A DNA stretch of 64,000 bases, taken from the NCBI GenBank assembly GCA_015179125.1, contig WHVA01000222.1, positions 62,001 through 126,000 on the forward strand, in the 5' to 3' direction. This document shows positions 56,101-64,000 of the stretch, one piece after another. Numbering within the stretch: the stretch's first letter is position 1; every line of letters starts with the position of its first letter. The stretch is from Gautieria morchelliformis (Eukaryota > Basidiomycota > Agaricomycetes > Gomphales > Gomphaceae). The translations under genes were made by a program, and so were the position numbers. Below the pieces are notes generated by a model, which saw only the letters and a list, made by a program, of their open reading frames with translations, was not told the DNA's origin and made no database searches.

Positions 56101-58117
56101 TCCTGAGCATTTTACCTGGCACTCACAGGACAAGGTATGGACACCACGCCAAGGAGGTTATAGCATCGGTCGCCTTCACTTTGCAAACCCTAGATCAGGA
56201 GAGAGGTTTTTTGTGCGCACTCTCCTCACAGTGGTCAAGGGGGCTAGATCCTTTGAGGAGCTTAGGTCGGTGGATGGCATACAATATGCTACTTACAAGG
56301 AGGCCTGTCGTGCAAGGGGACTTCTGGATGACGATCAGGAGCTGAGGTTGTGTCTCCAGGAAGCCAGTGGCATGAAAACAGGTGCTCAGCTCAGACATCT
56401 CTTTGCCACCATCCTTGGCCATTGCAATCCATCAGGTCCTGGCAGACTATGGGATGGCTTCAGGGAGCACATCTGTGATGATCTCAGACATCAGCTCCAA
56501 ATCAGACATGGTATGCAGGATCCACAGGACGATCAGGTTTATGATTTTGGCCTCTTTCTCTTGGAAAAAATCCTCCAGCAGGGTGGAATGTCCTTGAGCA
56601 GCTTTGATGATATGCCTCGGGTGGCAGGCGAGTGGGAGGCCCTCATTGGAAACAGGTTCATAGCTGAGCAGAGGGACTATGACCGTGTTGAAGAGAGGAA
56701 CATAGCTGATGAGGAGGTTCCCAGGCTGAATGAGGGGCAAAGGTCCACGCATGATCAGATATTACGGTCGGCACTGACCAGAGATGCTCATGGGAAACCT
56801 GATGGACAAATGTTTTTTGTCACTGGCTCAGGTGGCGCCGGGAAATCATTCACATGGAACACTCTAATCCACTCCTGTAGAGCGGAGAGCCTCATTGTGA
56901 TTGCAGTAGCCTCATCTGCAATGGCTGCACTTATCCTCACTAAGGGTACAACCTCTCATAGCATGCTTGGAATTCCCATTCCTGTCCATGAGCGCTCTTT
57001 CTCCTCCATCAAAAAGAACTCTGACAAGGCTGACATGCTGAGACAGGCCAGTCTCCTCATCTGGGATGAGGCTGCAATGCAGCATCGCCATGCCATAGAG
57101 GCCATTGACAGGACACTGAGGGATTTCCTTGACCAGCCTGACAGACCCTTTGGTGGCATCACGGTCGCCTTTGGAGGTGACTTTCAGCAGACTCTCCCAA
57201 TTGTCCCTAAAGGCTCCAAGGAGGATATCGTGGGAGCTACCCTTCAGAAGTCATATCTGTGGCCAAAGATCAATGTCCTCCATCTGACAGAGAACATGCG
57301 GGTGAGAAATGACCCTGACAGAGCCAGGTTTGCAGAATGGCTGCAGAATGTGGGCCAGGGAAAGGATCTCCCACTAGATCATACGTTCTCACTCCCTCCT
57401 CACATGGTTTGTGGCCCTGGAATTGAAGATCTGATCCAGGAAATATACCCTGGCATTGGCAATCATGTCCCTGCCCAGGACAATTACTTTTTGGAGCGTG
57501 CCATCCTCTGTGCCAGAAACACTGAGGTCAATGAGATCAATTCCATGGTGTTTAGGGAGTTTCCAGGTGATGCTCAGGTCTTGCACTGCGCAAATTCCAT
57601 TGAAGAATCCGATGATGCAGATCGGTATCCTGTGGAGTATCTGAATTCCATAGAGATGGGCTGTCTTCCTCCTGCTCGCTTGCAAGTCAAGCCTGGAGTG
57701 CCTCTGATGCTGTTGCGCAATTTGGATCAGAAGCAAGGACTATGCAATGGGACAAGGTTGCGGTTGGTGAGGATAAGCATTAGAGTGTTGGAGGTCAGGA
57801 TCATCTCAGGTCCATGTGCAGGCAATATTGCTTTCATCCCCAGGATCATCATTAAGCCATCAGAGGGAGAGTTGCCATTTGTGCTGCAAAGGAGGCAGTT
57901 TCCAGTGCGTTTGGCATTTGCAATGACTATCAACAAGTCTCAAGGACAGTCTTTGGGTACGGTTGGGCTGGACCTGAGATATCCAGTGTTTGGACATGGT
58001 CAGTTGTATGTTGGTGTATCAAGAGGGACCAATTGGAACAGAGTGAAGGTCTTGCTTGAGGAGGGTTTGGACACAACCAACATTGTATATAAAGATGTAT
58101 TACTTAGAGCTCCTTGA
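53123..58117 (+). CDS. Helitron Rep-helicase transposase
   Basis: Uninterrupted 1664-codon frame, no introns needed. Residues 1-280 are Arg/Pro-rich with tandem LPAPPQPPQ units. A CPDC...CC zinc-type segment lies near 297-330. The Rep part has LFITMTANPNW (about 677), the HUH motif GLPHMHILIWF (about 746) and the two-tyrosine motif YIHKYLYKGHD (about 883). The SF1 helicase (PIF1 type) follows with Walker A GSGGAGKSF (about 1236), Walker B LIWDEAAM (about 1313), GGDFQQTLPI (about 1352) and motif VI-like TINKSQGQSL...YVGVSRG (about 1602-1635). This nicks and unwinds DNA for rolling-circle transposition. The start ATG at 53123 is the first in frame. All catalytic residues I can check are present, so the gene may be functional. 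Confidence 0.95.
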   Translation: MPTFLRDPSTPERNRQQERERAREEQEGHMTSPTDRRARALAAAAVRAQDQPPPPPQPFAIPRPPPRSNVADPFQQPVAGPSRPPILAGPPRPPMPAGPSRPPDPSPGQQVAALRAQLAAIPAAQPVRRYRQEPIRPPPNLPVVGSAGIAQLRAQAAEQSAILQQLGRGRQAANPSVVGSAGVAALPAQANAIRPMPRLLPALLQPLQRLPAPPQPPQQLPAPPQPPQPLPAPPQRLLPLPAPPQHLLPLPAPPQPPQPLPAPRQRPQQPPPPIPLGRSRIIEADVQRHDLGPMVISCPDCKALHWMAERLQKSSNVRPRFGDCCIQGKVQLPELPVLPQPLRRLLEGQDPEAKQFRQNIRQYNAAFAFTSLGAEFDLDLLREGRGPYVLKLQGELYHIHGSLIPNPGRRIQYAQLYIYDPALALEQRNTRNPGLSPTIMGDLQEMLLLCNPHVPIYRQAAERLRAQGQNGEIRARLTYREHRDPRRYNIPTADEIAVVLPGDGINPEPRDVIVQLKGGRFQRVSDMNPNYASLHYVLLFPRGELGWQPGIRYRQLPGGRERSGHVTQIQFHSYRLFQRTEEPTTLLRAGKLFQQYIVDSWAAAEQSRLWWIRTNQHTLRAEMYNQMMDAFHRNDNDRDPNNLGARSILPATFQGGTRDMQENLQNSLAISRKHGVADLFITMTANPNWQEVLDALLPGQTPQDRPDLVSRVFQLKKKYLIDLIVKEKIFGETVARVHTIEFQKRGLPHMHILIWFERDSKIRHPHEVDSMISAEFPDPETHPVLYRLVCELMTHGPCGQMKPNAPCMENGKCKKGFPKPFCEETSLNEDGYPKYRRRNDGRLHNVRGDMLDNRWVVPYSALLLLKFWCHINPELTINVRCIKYIHKYLYKGHDRTTMEFGRTQDEIKQYLDARYVSAHEACWRLLEREIHTQVPAVMALPVHEKDHHTIIFDPNQDVDNILERAEAKKTPLMAYFEANDIYPEARDLLYVEFPEHFTWHSQDKVWTPRQGGYSIGRLHFANPRSGERFFVRTLLTVVKGARSFEELRSVDGIQYATYKEACRARGLLDDDQELRLCLQEASGMKTGAQLRHLFATILGHCNPSGPGRLWDGFREHICDDLRHQLQIRHGMQDPQDDQVYDFGLFLLEKILQQGGMSLSSFDDMPRVAGEWEALIGNRFIAEQRDYDRVEERNIADEEVPRLNEGQRSTHDQILRSALTRDAHGKPDGQMFFVTGSGGAGKSFTWNTLIHSCRAESLIVIAVASSAMAALILTKGTTSHSMLGIPIPVHERSFSSIKKNSDKADMLRQASLLIWDEAAMQHRHAIEAIDRTLRDFLDQPDRPFGGITVAFGGDFQQTLPIVPKGSKEDIVGATLQKSYLWPKINVLHLTENMRVRNDPDRARFAEWLQNVGQGKDLPLDHTFSLPPHMVCGPGIEDLIQEIYPGIGNHVPAQDNYFLERAILCARNTEVNEINSMVFREFPGDAQVLHCANSIEESDDADRYPVEYLNSIEMGCLPPARLQVKPGVPLMLLRNLDQKQGLCNGTRLRLVRISIRVLEVRIISGPCAGNIAFIPRIIIKPSEGELPFVLQRRQFPVRLAFAMTINKSQGQSLGTVGLDLRYPVFGHGQLYVGVSRGTNWNRVKVLLEEGLDTTNIVYKDVLLRAP

Positions 58118-58238
58118 TTTTATTATATCCACTTCTCTTGATATGGTTTATGTGTGTTACTTGATTTTACTTGATGCAAATTGGTTACTTTTATTTTCCC
58201 CAATGCACTTGACCTTACCGATGCGTTTGACCTACACC

Positions 58239-58266
58239 CCCGCGCGAAGCGCGGGTACCCACCTAG
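58239..58266 (+). repeat. Helitron-type 3' terminus (right)
   Basis: Seven-bp stem CCCGCGC / GCGCGGG with a GAA loop, then seven bases and CTAG, followed by T. It lies 122 bp after the helicase stop codon, as expected for a Helitron 3' end. Confidence 0.8.
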
Positions 58267-58639
58267 TCTTTATACTATTGATGATCCTTACCCTCGGACT
58301 TTATCGGAGAGTCGATGTTGTCCCATCCCAAGGTAGAGGCGCGACCTCTGGCAACTTTTAGTTGATGAACCTTATCTTTGACATCGTTTGCAGAGACATT
58401 TGTCTGTATGGCTTTGATAGATGAGTAATCGATATGGGGCCATGTCAACTGCCTGCAGATTTTATATAATGTTCGAGTTCCCATTAGCACTTCACAATCT
58501 TAAATACTTCATGACCATTGAAATACACACCGAATCCCAACGGAGAGGTTCCATTCATGTACGTGTTCTTCCAGCCAATGATGTTTACCTAACCTTCTCG
58601 TGTAGCTTCATGTGTTCTTCCTTGACCGGGGGAGATTCA

Positions 58640-59797
58640 TTACACATTTACTTCTATTCTCCACACACCCTGATGAAGATGGGGTCTTTGTCTATAACTA
58701 CAACAAAGAATCTCTTTACTCAGATTGCATCCAACTCCTACGTGCAATTTGTTATATGATGGCTTTCTAGTCTCTCAAGCCCCTCATCAAAATTGGTTTC
58801 ATTCCTTACCACTTGTCTGGACAATTGCAATGCGTGATGCATTGCTATGGGTTAATCCATTTGTTCATGCATTACACCAACTGTTGTCCATTCAACCATG
58901 TATTTATCCTGAAGCATCCATCATCCTGAAAGAATCATCGCCTTCAAATGAGGTGACTGCTTCTAAGACACATGTCATACTTATCCTTACAGGAGTTTAG
59001 ATTGCTGCTATTATGTCATTTTGCAATACTACCCAATCAGATGTACATACATGCTCTCTCACAGTTTCCAAGACCGATGGACACAATCTATCTATCCCCA
59101 CCAAAAACCCTTCTGGCAATGTTTCCTTGGACATGATTCAACATATCACATCTACTACAGATGCTGTTGATTTTGTATTTCCACCCCCAAGGTTTTCCCA
59201 GACCCCAGTCAATGGCTCACCCAATCAATTCTTGCACCAACAAACTCTCAATGTGACATGTATAACTCCATATGCCTTCACAGGCTGAATACTTTGCAAA
59301 AAACCTATGCTGCAGCAGACTCTATCAAAGAGACTGATGACGCTAACCTCCTCTCACCTCAAGGCATCCTTGACTATGTAGCCCGCCAAACACTGCCTGG
59401 ACTGCCTTCTCATACACTATCCATCAGACTTGGAGGAATTTATCGCTTAATGCGTAATTTGTCAATTGCCCATGGCTTGGTAAAACACTGCAGAGTTGTT
59501 GTCACACAATTGGGAACGAAGCTCATTACTGTTAACATCCTGCGTGTCCATGCTGGACTTAATTGTATTGATAAGGAGAGCATCCTCCTTCCCCATATCA
59601 CCTTCTCTTTTTTATTGCCCTCCACTGGCCACACACTTCTTCACAAGCAATTTCCTTTATGTGCAGCATATGAGACCACTTTCAACAGCTGTCAAGGTCT
59701 TACCCTGGATCGTGTTGCCATAGACCCTTTACATGAACTACAGACACAAAACATAGTCTACAAAGAAATTGTCCTCTCACTCTCACGCGTCCACTAA
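58640..59797 (+). pseudogene. Second Helitron family: Rep/helicase fragments
   Basis: Pieces in order: WVNPFVHALHQLLSIQP with SNEVTAS (about 58850-58970, the segment before the Rep domain), then TDAVDFVFPPPRFSQTP (about 59165, PIF1 C-terminal half), then RLGGIYRLMRNLSIAHGLVK and ETTFNSCQGLTLDRVAID (about 59430-59730), ending LSLSRVH. The large middle part (HUH motif and Walker A) is missing and stops split the rest. It differs from the 53123 gene at every comparable motif (FNSCQGLTLDRV against INKSQGQSLGTV), so it is another lineage. Confidence 0.8.
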
Positions 59798-59830
59798 AGA
59801 CTTGCCGAAGTGAAGCGCAGGCGAGGCTTG

Positions 59831-60600
59831 TTCCCCTTTAGGGTTTCGACGAGATATTTTCTCTAAGTCCTTCCATAGGAGTTGGGGTGGCATGGCGTGA
59901 GGTAAGAATCAAAACATGAAATATAGAACATAAAACATAAAATATAAAACATAACACATAACACATAACACATAACACATAAAACAAAAATAAGAAAAAA
60001 GAAAAAAAGGGTACTTTCACTTTGGTTGAGGTTTTATTGTGTCTGCCAGGCACATGAAGAGGGCCAACCATTCACCGACCCAACCCTCCCTTGCTGCGCT
60101 TGGGGGGTCCCCCAAACTGGGTCAGTTCAGGTTGGCACGCTAAAGCCTCGTTTATGCATTCCAAATAGTATGAGTGCTTTGTGAATTTAACCGCTCCATG
60201 ATATAATCAATGCAAAAGTGAATTAACTAGTGGCAAATTTTATTAATCAAAATCTGCAAAGCAAAAGCCTACTACAAGAATCAAACCAATGCCCACAAAT
60301 ACCCAGGCTACCATTCAAACCACTAAGCTACAATACACATCGTGCAGAGAAGGCAAACAATGGTATTCCTCTAGCACAGGCTTTCCTGGAAACATCTTTC
60401 ATAAGACGAAAGCCGCAAGCTTTGTGGTTTCATGGTCTTCAAAATATTTGACGCTCTTTAGAGTTCCATAGGTCGATCTTTCATGCACATTTGTAGTGAG
60501 CGTGGCTGCTGGGATTAATTAAGGCACAGTTGTCTGTATTGTCGTGGACAATGCCAAAGGAATCAGAGGGAAAATATCTTGTTGAAGCCCTAAAGGGGAA
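59831..60600. repeat. Inverted repeat of about 50 bp enclosing 670 bp
   Basis: TTCCCCTTTAGGGTTTCGAC...CCATAGG (59831-59879) matches the reverse complement of 60552-60600 at roughly 75%. It begins 34 bp after the second Helitron's coding end, so it may be that family's 3' end present twice in opposite orientation. Confidence 0.6.
59918..60006 (+). repeat. ACATAAAACATAACAC simple repeat
   Basis: Irregular repeats of ATAAAACATA and CATAACACATAA followed by an A-rich tract with GAAAAAAG. Confidence 0.85.
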
Positions 60601-60670
60601 TCGCCGAAGTATCCTGGCACTAATTGCTATTTTTGCATGTCTCTCGAAAAGGAAATCACTTGGGTGGGCC
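60595..60670 (-). repeat. Dispersed 70-bp repeat (with 47021-47090)
   Basis: Reverse complement of 47021-47090. It is directly joined to the inverted-repeat arm ending at 60600, so the two belong to one longer family. Confidence 0.6.
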
Positions 60671-60919
60671 TTAAATTCTTGTAAAATACATGTAGCAGCC
60701 CGTCGTAAATACACATACATGTATGTATATACAACTATACGGTTCACATGCACCGTAAGCCTACTCCAAGTACAGTGCACAAGAACCATATGTCCTCTCC
60801 ACATACACCACCATTTAAAATTGAGGTTTTGACGGCCTGTTACTGAGTGTCTTTGGAGGGAGTCAACACTGGTCTGTAGGAGCCGCATGTAGAACCTCTC
60901 AGTAAGGTTTGTAATAAAG

Positions 60920-61556
60920 TTAGCTGGGCCTTTTCAAATGCACTGCCTTTTTTAAACCTGTCGCACACAGTGTCTCAGGATGCTCCTCACCAAGGTCCCT
61001 CTTGCTTGCCTCCATGACTTGAACCTCCAGTTCTTCAGCATCCTTCCACTGGCCCAGACTCTGGTAGGTTCCAGCAAGGTTGGCCATGGCCCTCAGTGTG
61101 TCAGGATGCTCCTCACCACAGACCCTCTTCCTTGCCTCCATGACTTGAACCTCAGGCTCTTCAGCATCCTTCCACTTGCCCAGACTCCGATAGGTTGCAG
61201 GAAGGTCAGCAATGGCAGCCAGTGTGTCAGGATGCTCCTCACCACAGACCCTCTTCCTTGCCTCCATGACTTGAACTGCCAGCTCTTCAGCATCCTTCCA
61301 CCAGCCCAGACTCCAATAGGTTCCAGCAAGGTTGGCCATGGCAGTCAGTGTCTCGGGGTGCTCCTCACCAAGGTCCCTCTTGCTTGCCTCCATGACTTGA
61401 ACCTCCAGCTCTTCAGCATCCTTCCACTGGCCTAGACTCTGATAGGTTGTAGCAAGGTTGGCCATGGACCTCAGTGTGTCAGGATGCTCCTCACCAAGGA
61501 CCCTCTTGCTTGCCTCCATGACTTGAACCTCCAGCTCTTCAGCATCCTTCCACTTG
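60920..61556 (-). pseudogene. TPR-repeat protein C-terminal fragment
   Basis: Minus-strand frame with four to five tetratricopeptide repeats of 42 residues (126 bp), each reading close to WKDAEELEVQVMEASKR...GEEHPDTL.AMANLA.TY.SLG. This is the kinesin-light-chain type TPR common at the C-terminus of fungal NACHT/NB-ARC (NLR-like) proteins and others. The repeats are nearly identical at the DNA level (register marks near 61037, 61163, 61289, 61415 and 61541). The upstream end stops abruptly within a repeat at about 61556, and no nucleotide-binding domain is present, so it is a fragment. Confidence 0.75.
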
Positions 61557-62300
61557 ATGCTTTGAACGTTTGAACACTATGCGACCACAGTGTCTGTGAC
61601 GTCTGCGATTCATTCAGGTTGTGTATAATGCTGTGGTGCAAGGGACAGCGATGTATACACCTATCACGCCGCTTCTTGCAAGTACTACACTGTGATATAG
61701 AGAAATTGCTGGGAACAGCGCACAATGCATCTCTGGGAAAGATTGGACTGGGGCAGCGTGCAGCGAACAAACCAGAAACCTGAAAATGAGAAAACATAAG
61801 TCTCCACTTATCATCTTCGACGACAACTAGCATCCCCAGAATTGTACCACCCCGCCTCGTCTCCCGGAAGAACATGTAAGCTGACTCACATTCAAACCTA
61901 CCCTACGCCTCTTTGCATCCCAGTGTCATTCAAAGAAAAAATGCGACGCATACCGAATTCAAGTACCTTACCATCCATGTGAGTCATTCCACTGCTTGAA
62001 CTGGTTGAGTTTTGCTCCTTCCTTGGTTGTTTTGAACCCGCTTCACGCTCTGCAACTCCTTTCGTGCCATGGTAACTAGAATCTGAGACAGTGTTGATGT
62101 ATCGTTGTGTTTGGCATGATTTGTGGATCCAAACAAACATGATGCTTAGTCCCTTCACGACAGGACCTACACGGACCACTCCCATCCACGCCATAGACAT
62201 CACCAAGGTGCCTCGCCTCGGGGTGCGAGGCTTCAGATTATACTTGCTACGAAAGTTAAACTGTCCTTGGAAGAGGAGGAAATGATACGACATGATCCCA
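61557..62300 (-). other. Unassigned minus-strand frames
   Basis: Two open stretches: 61875-61560 containing MFFRETRRGGTILGMLVVVE and a CSTCKKRRDRC cysteine cluster, and 62293-61898, basic and Ser-rich. They could be exons of one gene upstream of the TPR fragment. I recognise no family, and the cysteine spacing does not fit a Zn2Cys6 cluster. Confidence 0.3.
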
Positions 62301-63421
62301 CATGGGTAATTGAAGGCCAGCTCTCACTTGAAACCGTGCACACTTGGCATAGGACCAGAACGATGTAACTGAAGCCCTAGGGCCCCACAACCCGCAGGTC
62401 AACACTACCACCATGCATCGCGGTCGCTAGGATAAGATACGTATCCGAAGTAGAGGCGAGATGAGGCCCGTCGATGATTGGTTCCTTTTAGGGACTACAT
62501 GCCATGCGATGCCATGGAGGTGTGGAGGCATGGAGACGGCAATGGTGGGGAAGGCGGAGAAGGAGCAGAGTGAGAAGTGAAGCAGAGTTAGGAGTCAGGC
62601 CGCCCTGTACTCGGACAATAGTGTCTGTGTCGTGAGCCTGCACGAGCTTGAATTAGTCTTTCTTGTCTTTGACTGCTCTTCTCACGACCTTGGGCTTCAA
62701 GGCTACGGGCGTCGTGTTTCCTTGGTACCTTATGATGGGGCTCGACTTAGGTATGCTGTATAGAACATGCAGGGTGGCAGACGTAAGTTTCAAGCAACAT
62801 CCTGTGAAAGGGCATCATCACCTCTAACCCCATTCTCAGCATTCCCCATGCCCGGACCGATTGACCCCCCTGTACGTCTTTCAAGGTGCCAAGGGTTGAC
62901 ACCTATACATGCGCTGTATCATTGTAACTCGAGTTTCTTTTATTTCTCACTTCTGTAAGGCCACCTGTTTATTCCTTCTCCCAGCATGTGTGTTCCCATG
63001 GGGTTTATTATCAATCCTTGGTCTTAACCATTTCACAGTAAAAATGGACCACTTTCCCCCATCGCCCTGGAACTAATTTATGATGCTTCCATAGTTGGCC
63101 TAATCATGGCCAAGAGTTGGAAAGACAGGTCTCTCAATGGAATGAGGGGTCGGGGCCAAAACTTGCGGACCATTACAGTAAGGACGGTAAGTCATCTACT
63201 TCAAGTCCTGTAAGTCATGGGCCAGTCTTCAATAATGTGCTGCGAACACATTTTAGTGTTATATTTTCCACTATGTTCACCTGGTTATGTCAGGGCCTTT
63301 TTGCACCGGTGAGTGTTAACGTATGGATGGGTGTAGAATTATAATATGAACTTTGAAGATCAGCTGGCACTCAAGCTGGTAAATGCCCAGTAAGTCCCTC
63401 TAGTCACTGTCTGGTCCAAGG
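62301..63421. other. No recognisable gene
   Basis: Short frames only; no repeats shared with the rest of the window. Confidence 0.5.
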
Positions 63422-64000
63422 TGTCATGACGTGTTTATTCCTCATACTCAGGTGCTCTGTCCTGCCATTTCTCACCCCATTTCCATGTTCGTTCCGATCG
63501 CGATTGTCATGTTCGGCAACCGATGTTCGCTGATTCACGCCCATTACCATCGCCACGCCGTTAAACGCATGACCGACGGCCTTGGACTGACTTGACAAGT
63601 CATCACTGGGTCTACCACCTCCTCTGCTCGACCCTCTCCTGATGGTGTTCTGATAGTTGGATTGTCATGACCTGTGTATTTCCTGCACCTTGGTATCCCC
63701 ATTTTCCCTTTCGCTACTCCTTCTCAGTATTCGCTCCACTTCGCCCTCGACCTCGACCCTATGTCACCTCTGTTCGCCCTTCCTTGCATTTCGCTGAACG
63801 GCTATTCGCTGCTCACATCATTCGCCAGCAGGCACACCATCAAATACGATCGATACCATTCACCCGGCATGATGGTTCATCATTAACCCCATCGTCTTCT
63901 TAATCCAACCCCATTGGGCGTTTGTATGGTCAAAGTGTGTTCGCAGGGCATCTCTTCCATAGGTCGTGCGGAATCAACCCAGTAGACCAAGAGTCTGTGC
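63422..64000 (-). mobile_element. R1 copy e, cut by the window end
   Basis: Starts TGTCATGACGTG, the same end as copy b (9918), and follows the R1 sequence for the remaining 579 bp in the inverted orientation. The other end and its target duplication are outside the window. Confidence 0.8.

Larger units (their letters stand above)
48516..58266 (+). mobile_element. Candidate Helitron-like element with hairpin-capped ends
   Basis: Carries the uninterrupted Rep-helicase gene 53123-58117. Right end: hairpin CCCGCGC-GAA-GCGCGGG (58239-58255), seven bases, then CTAG (58263-58266) followed by T, the usual Helitron 3' end. Left end: CTAG (48516-48519), eight bases, then CCCGTGC-TTC-GCACCGGG (48528-48545), which on the minus strand is the same structure facing outward. 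Either one 9.75-kb element has inverted hairpin termini, or an autonomous plus-strand Helitron abuts a minus-strand non-autonomous one. I cannot place a classical 5' TC end. A satellite and GC-rich block lie in the 5' half. Confidence 0.6.

Noticed and set aside
61560-61875. CSTCKKRRDRC as a Zn2Cys6 transcription factor
   Set aside because: The cysteine spacing does not match the six-cysteine cluster, and no linker or dimerisation region follows.

Overview
This window looks like a stretch of an Agaricomycete (mushroom-forming Basidiomycota) genome. The evidence is the many 47-67 nt introns in the two intact host genes, a basidiomycete-type seven-helix membrane protein, fungal Ty1/copia and chromodomain Ty3/gypsy elements, and fungal Helitron and hAT relics. 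No rRNA, tRNA or CRISPR was recognised. Names such as R1, S, D, Gypsy-1 and Copia-1 are local labels.

Layout. (1) 1-9.4 kb is the host part. A 15-exon gene for a 7-TM protein runs off the left edge on the minus strand (1-1709). Decayed relatives of it and LINE 3' ends lie at 3.7-5.4 kb. A 7-exon SAM-dependent methyltransferase is at 5699-6919 (+). A broken hypothetical gene is at 7334-8299 (-). (2) 9429-32963 is one nested block that started as a roughly 1 kb solo-LTR-like repeat (R1). Insertions into insertions have blown it up to 23.5 kb: a young copia element, an older chromovirus, three further R1 copies, two solo LTRs of another family, two hAT derivatives and a hAT-type MITE. Almost every junction keeps its target-site duplication, so the order of events can be read directly. 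(3) 33.0-35.2 kb holds scraps of host genes (FAD-linked oxidoreductase, F-box type protein), a strong hairpin and repeat debris. (4) 35.2-46.2 kb holds a second, more decayed copia element split by a solo LTR, a hAT fragment, a second chromovirus of the Gypsy-1 family, and another copy of the solo LTR family. (5) 48.5-58.3 kb appears to be a roughly 9.75 kb Helitron-like element. It has an uninterrupted 1664-codon Rep-helicase, a roughly 300 bp dimeric satellite, and hairpin-plus-CTAG termini in inverted orientation at both sides. (6) 58.3-64 kb holds a broken Helitron of another family, a TPR-repeat fragment made of near-identical 126-bp units, unassigned sequence, and another R1 copy cut by the window end.

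How things fit together. The two host genes that can be spliced with consistent phase (7-TM and methyltransferase) both use a tiny exon (7 nt and 9 nt). The rest is a transposon graveyard in which solo LTRs are as common as LTR elements with internal sequence. The most notable items are the six-level nest, the extra reading frame downstream of pol shared by both chromoviruses, the hairpin-capped Helitron, and the correctly readable exon structure of the 7-TM gene.
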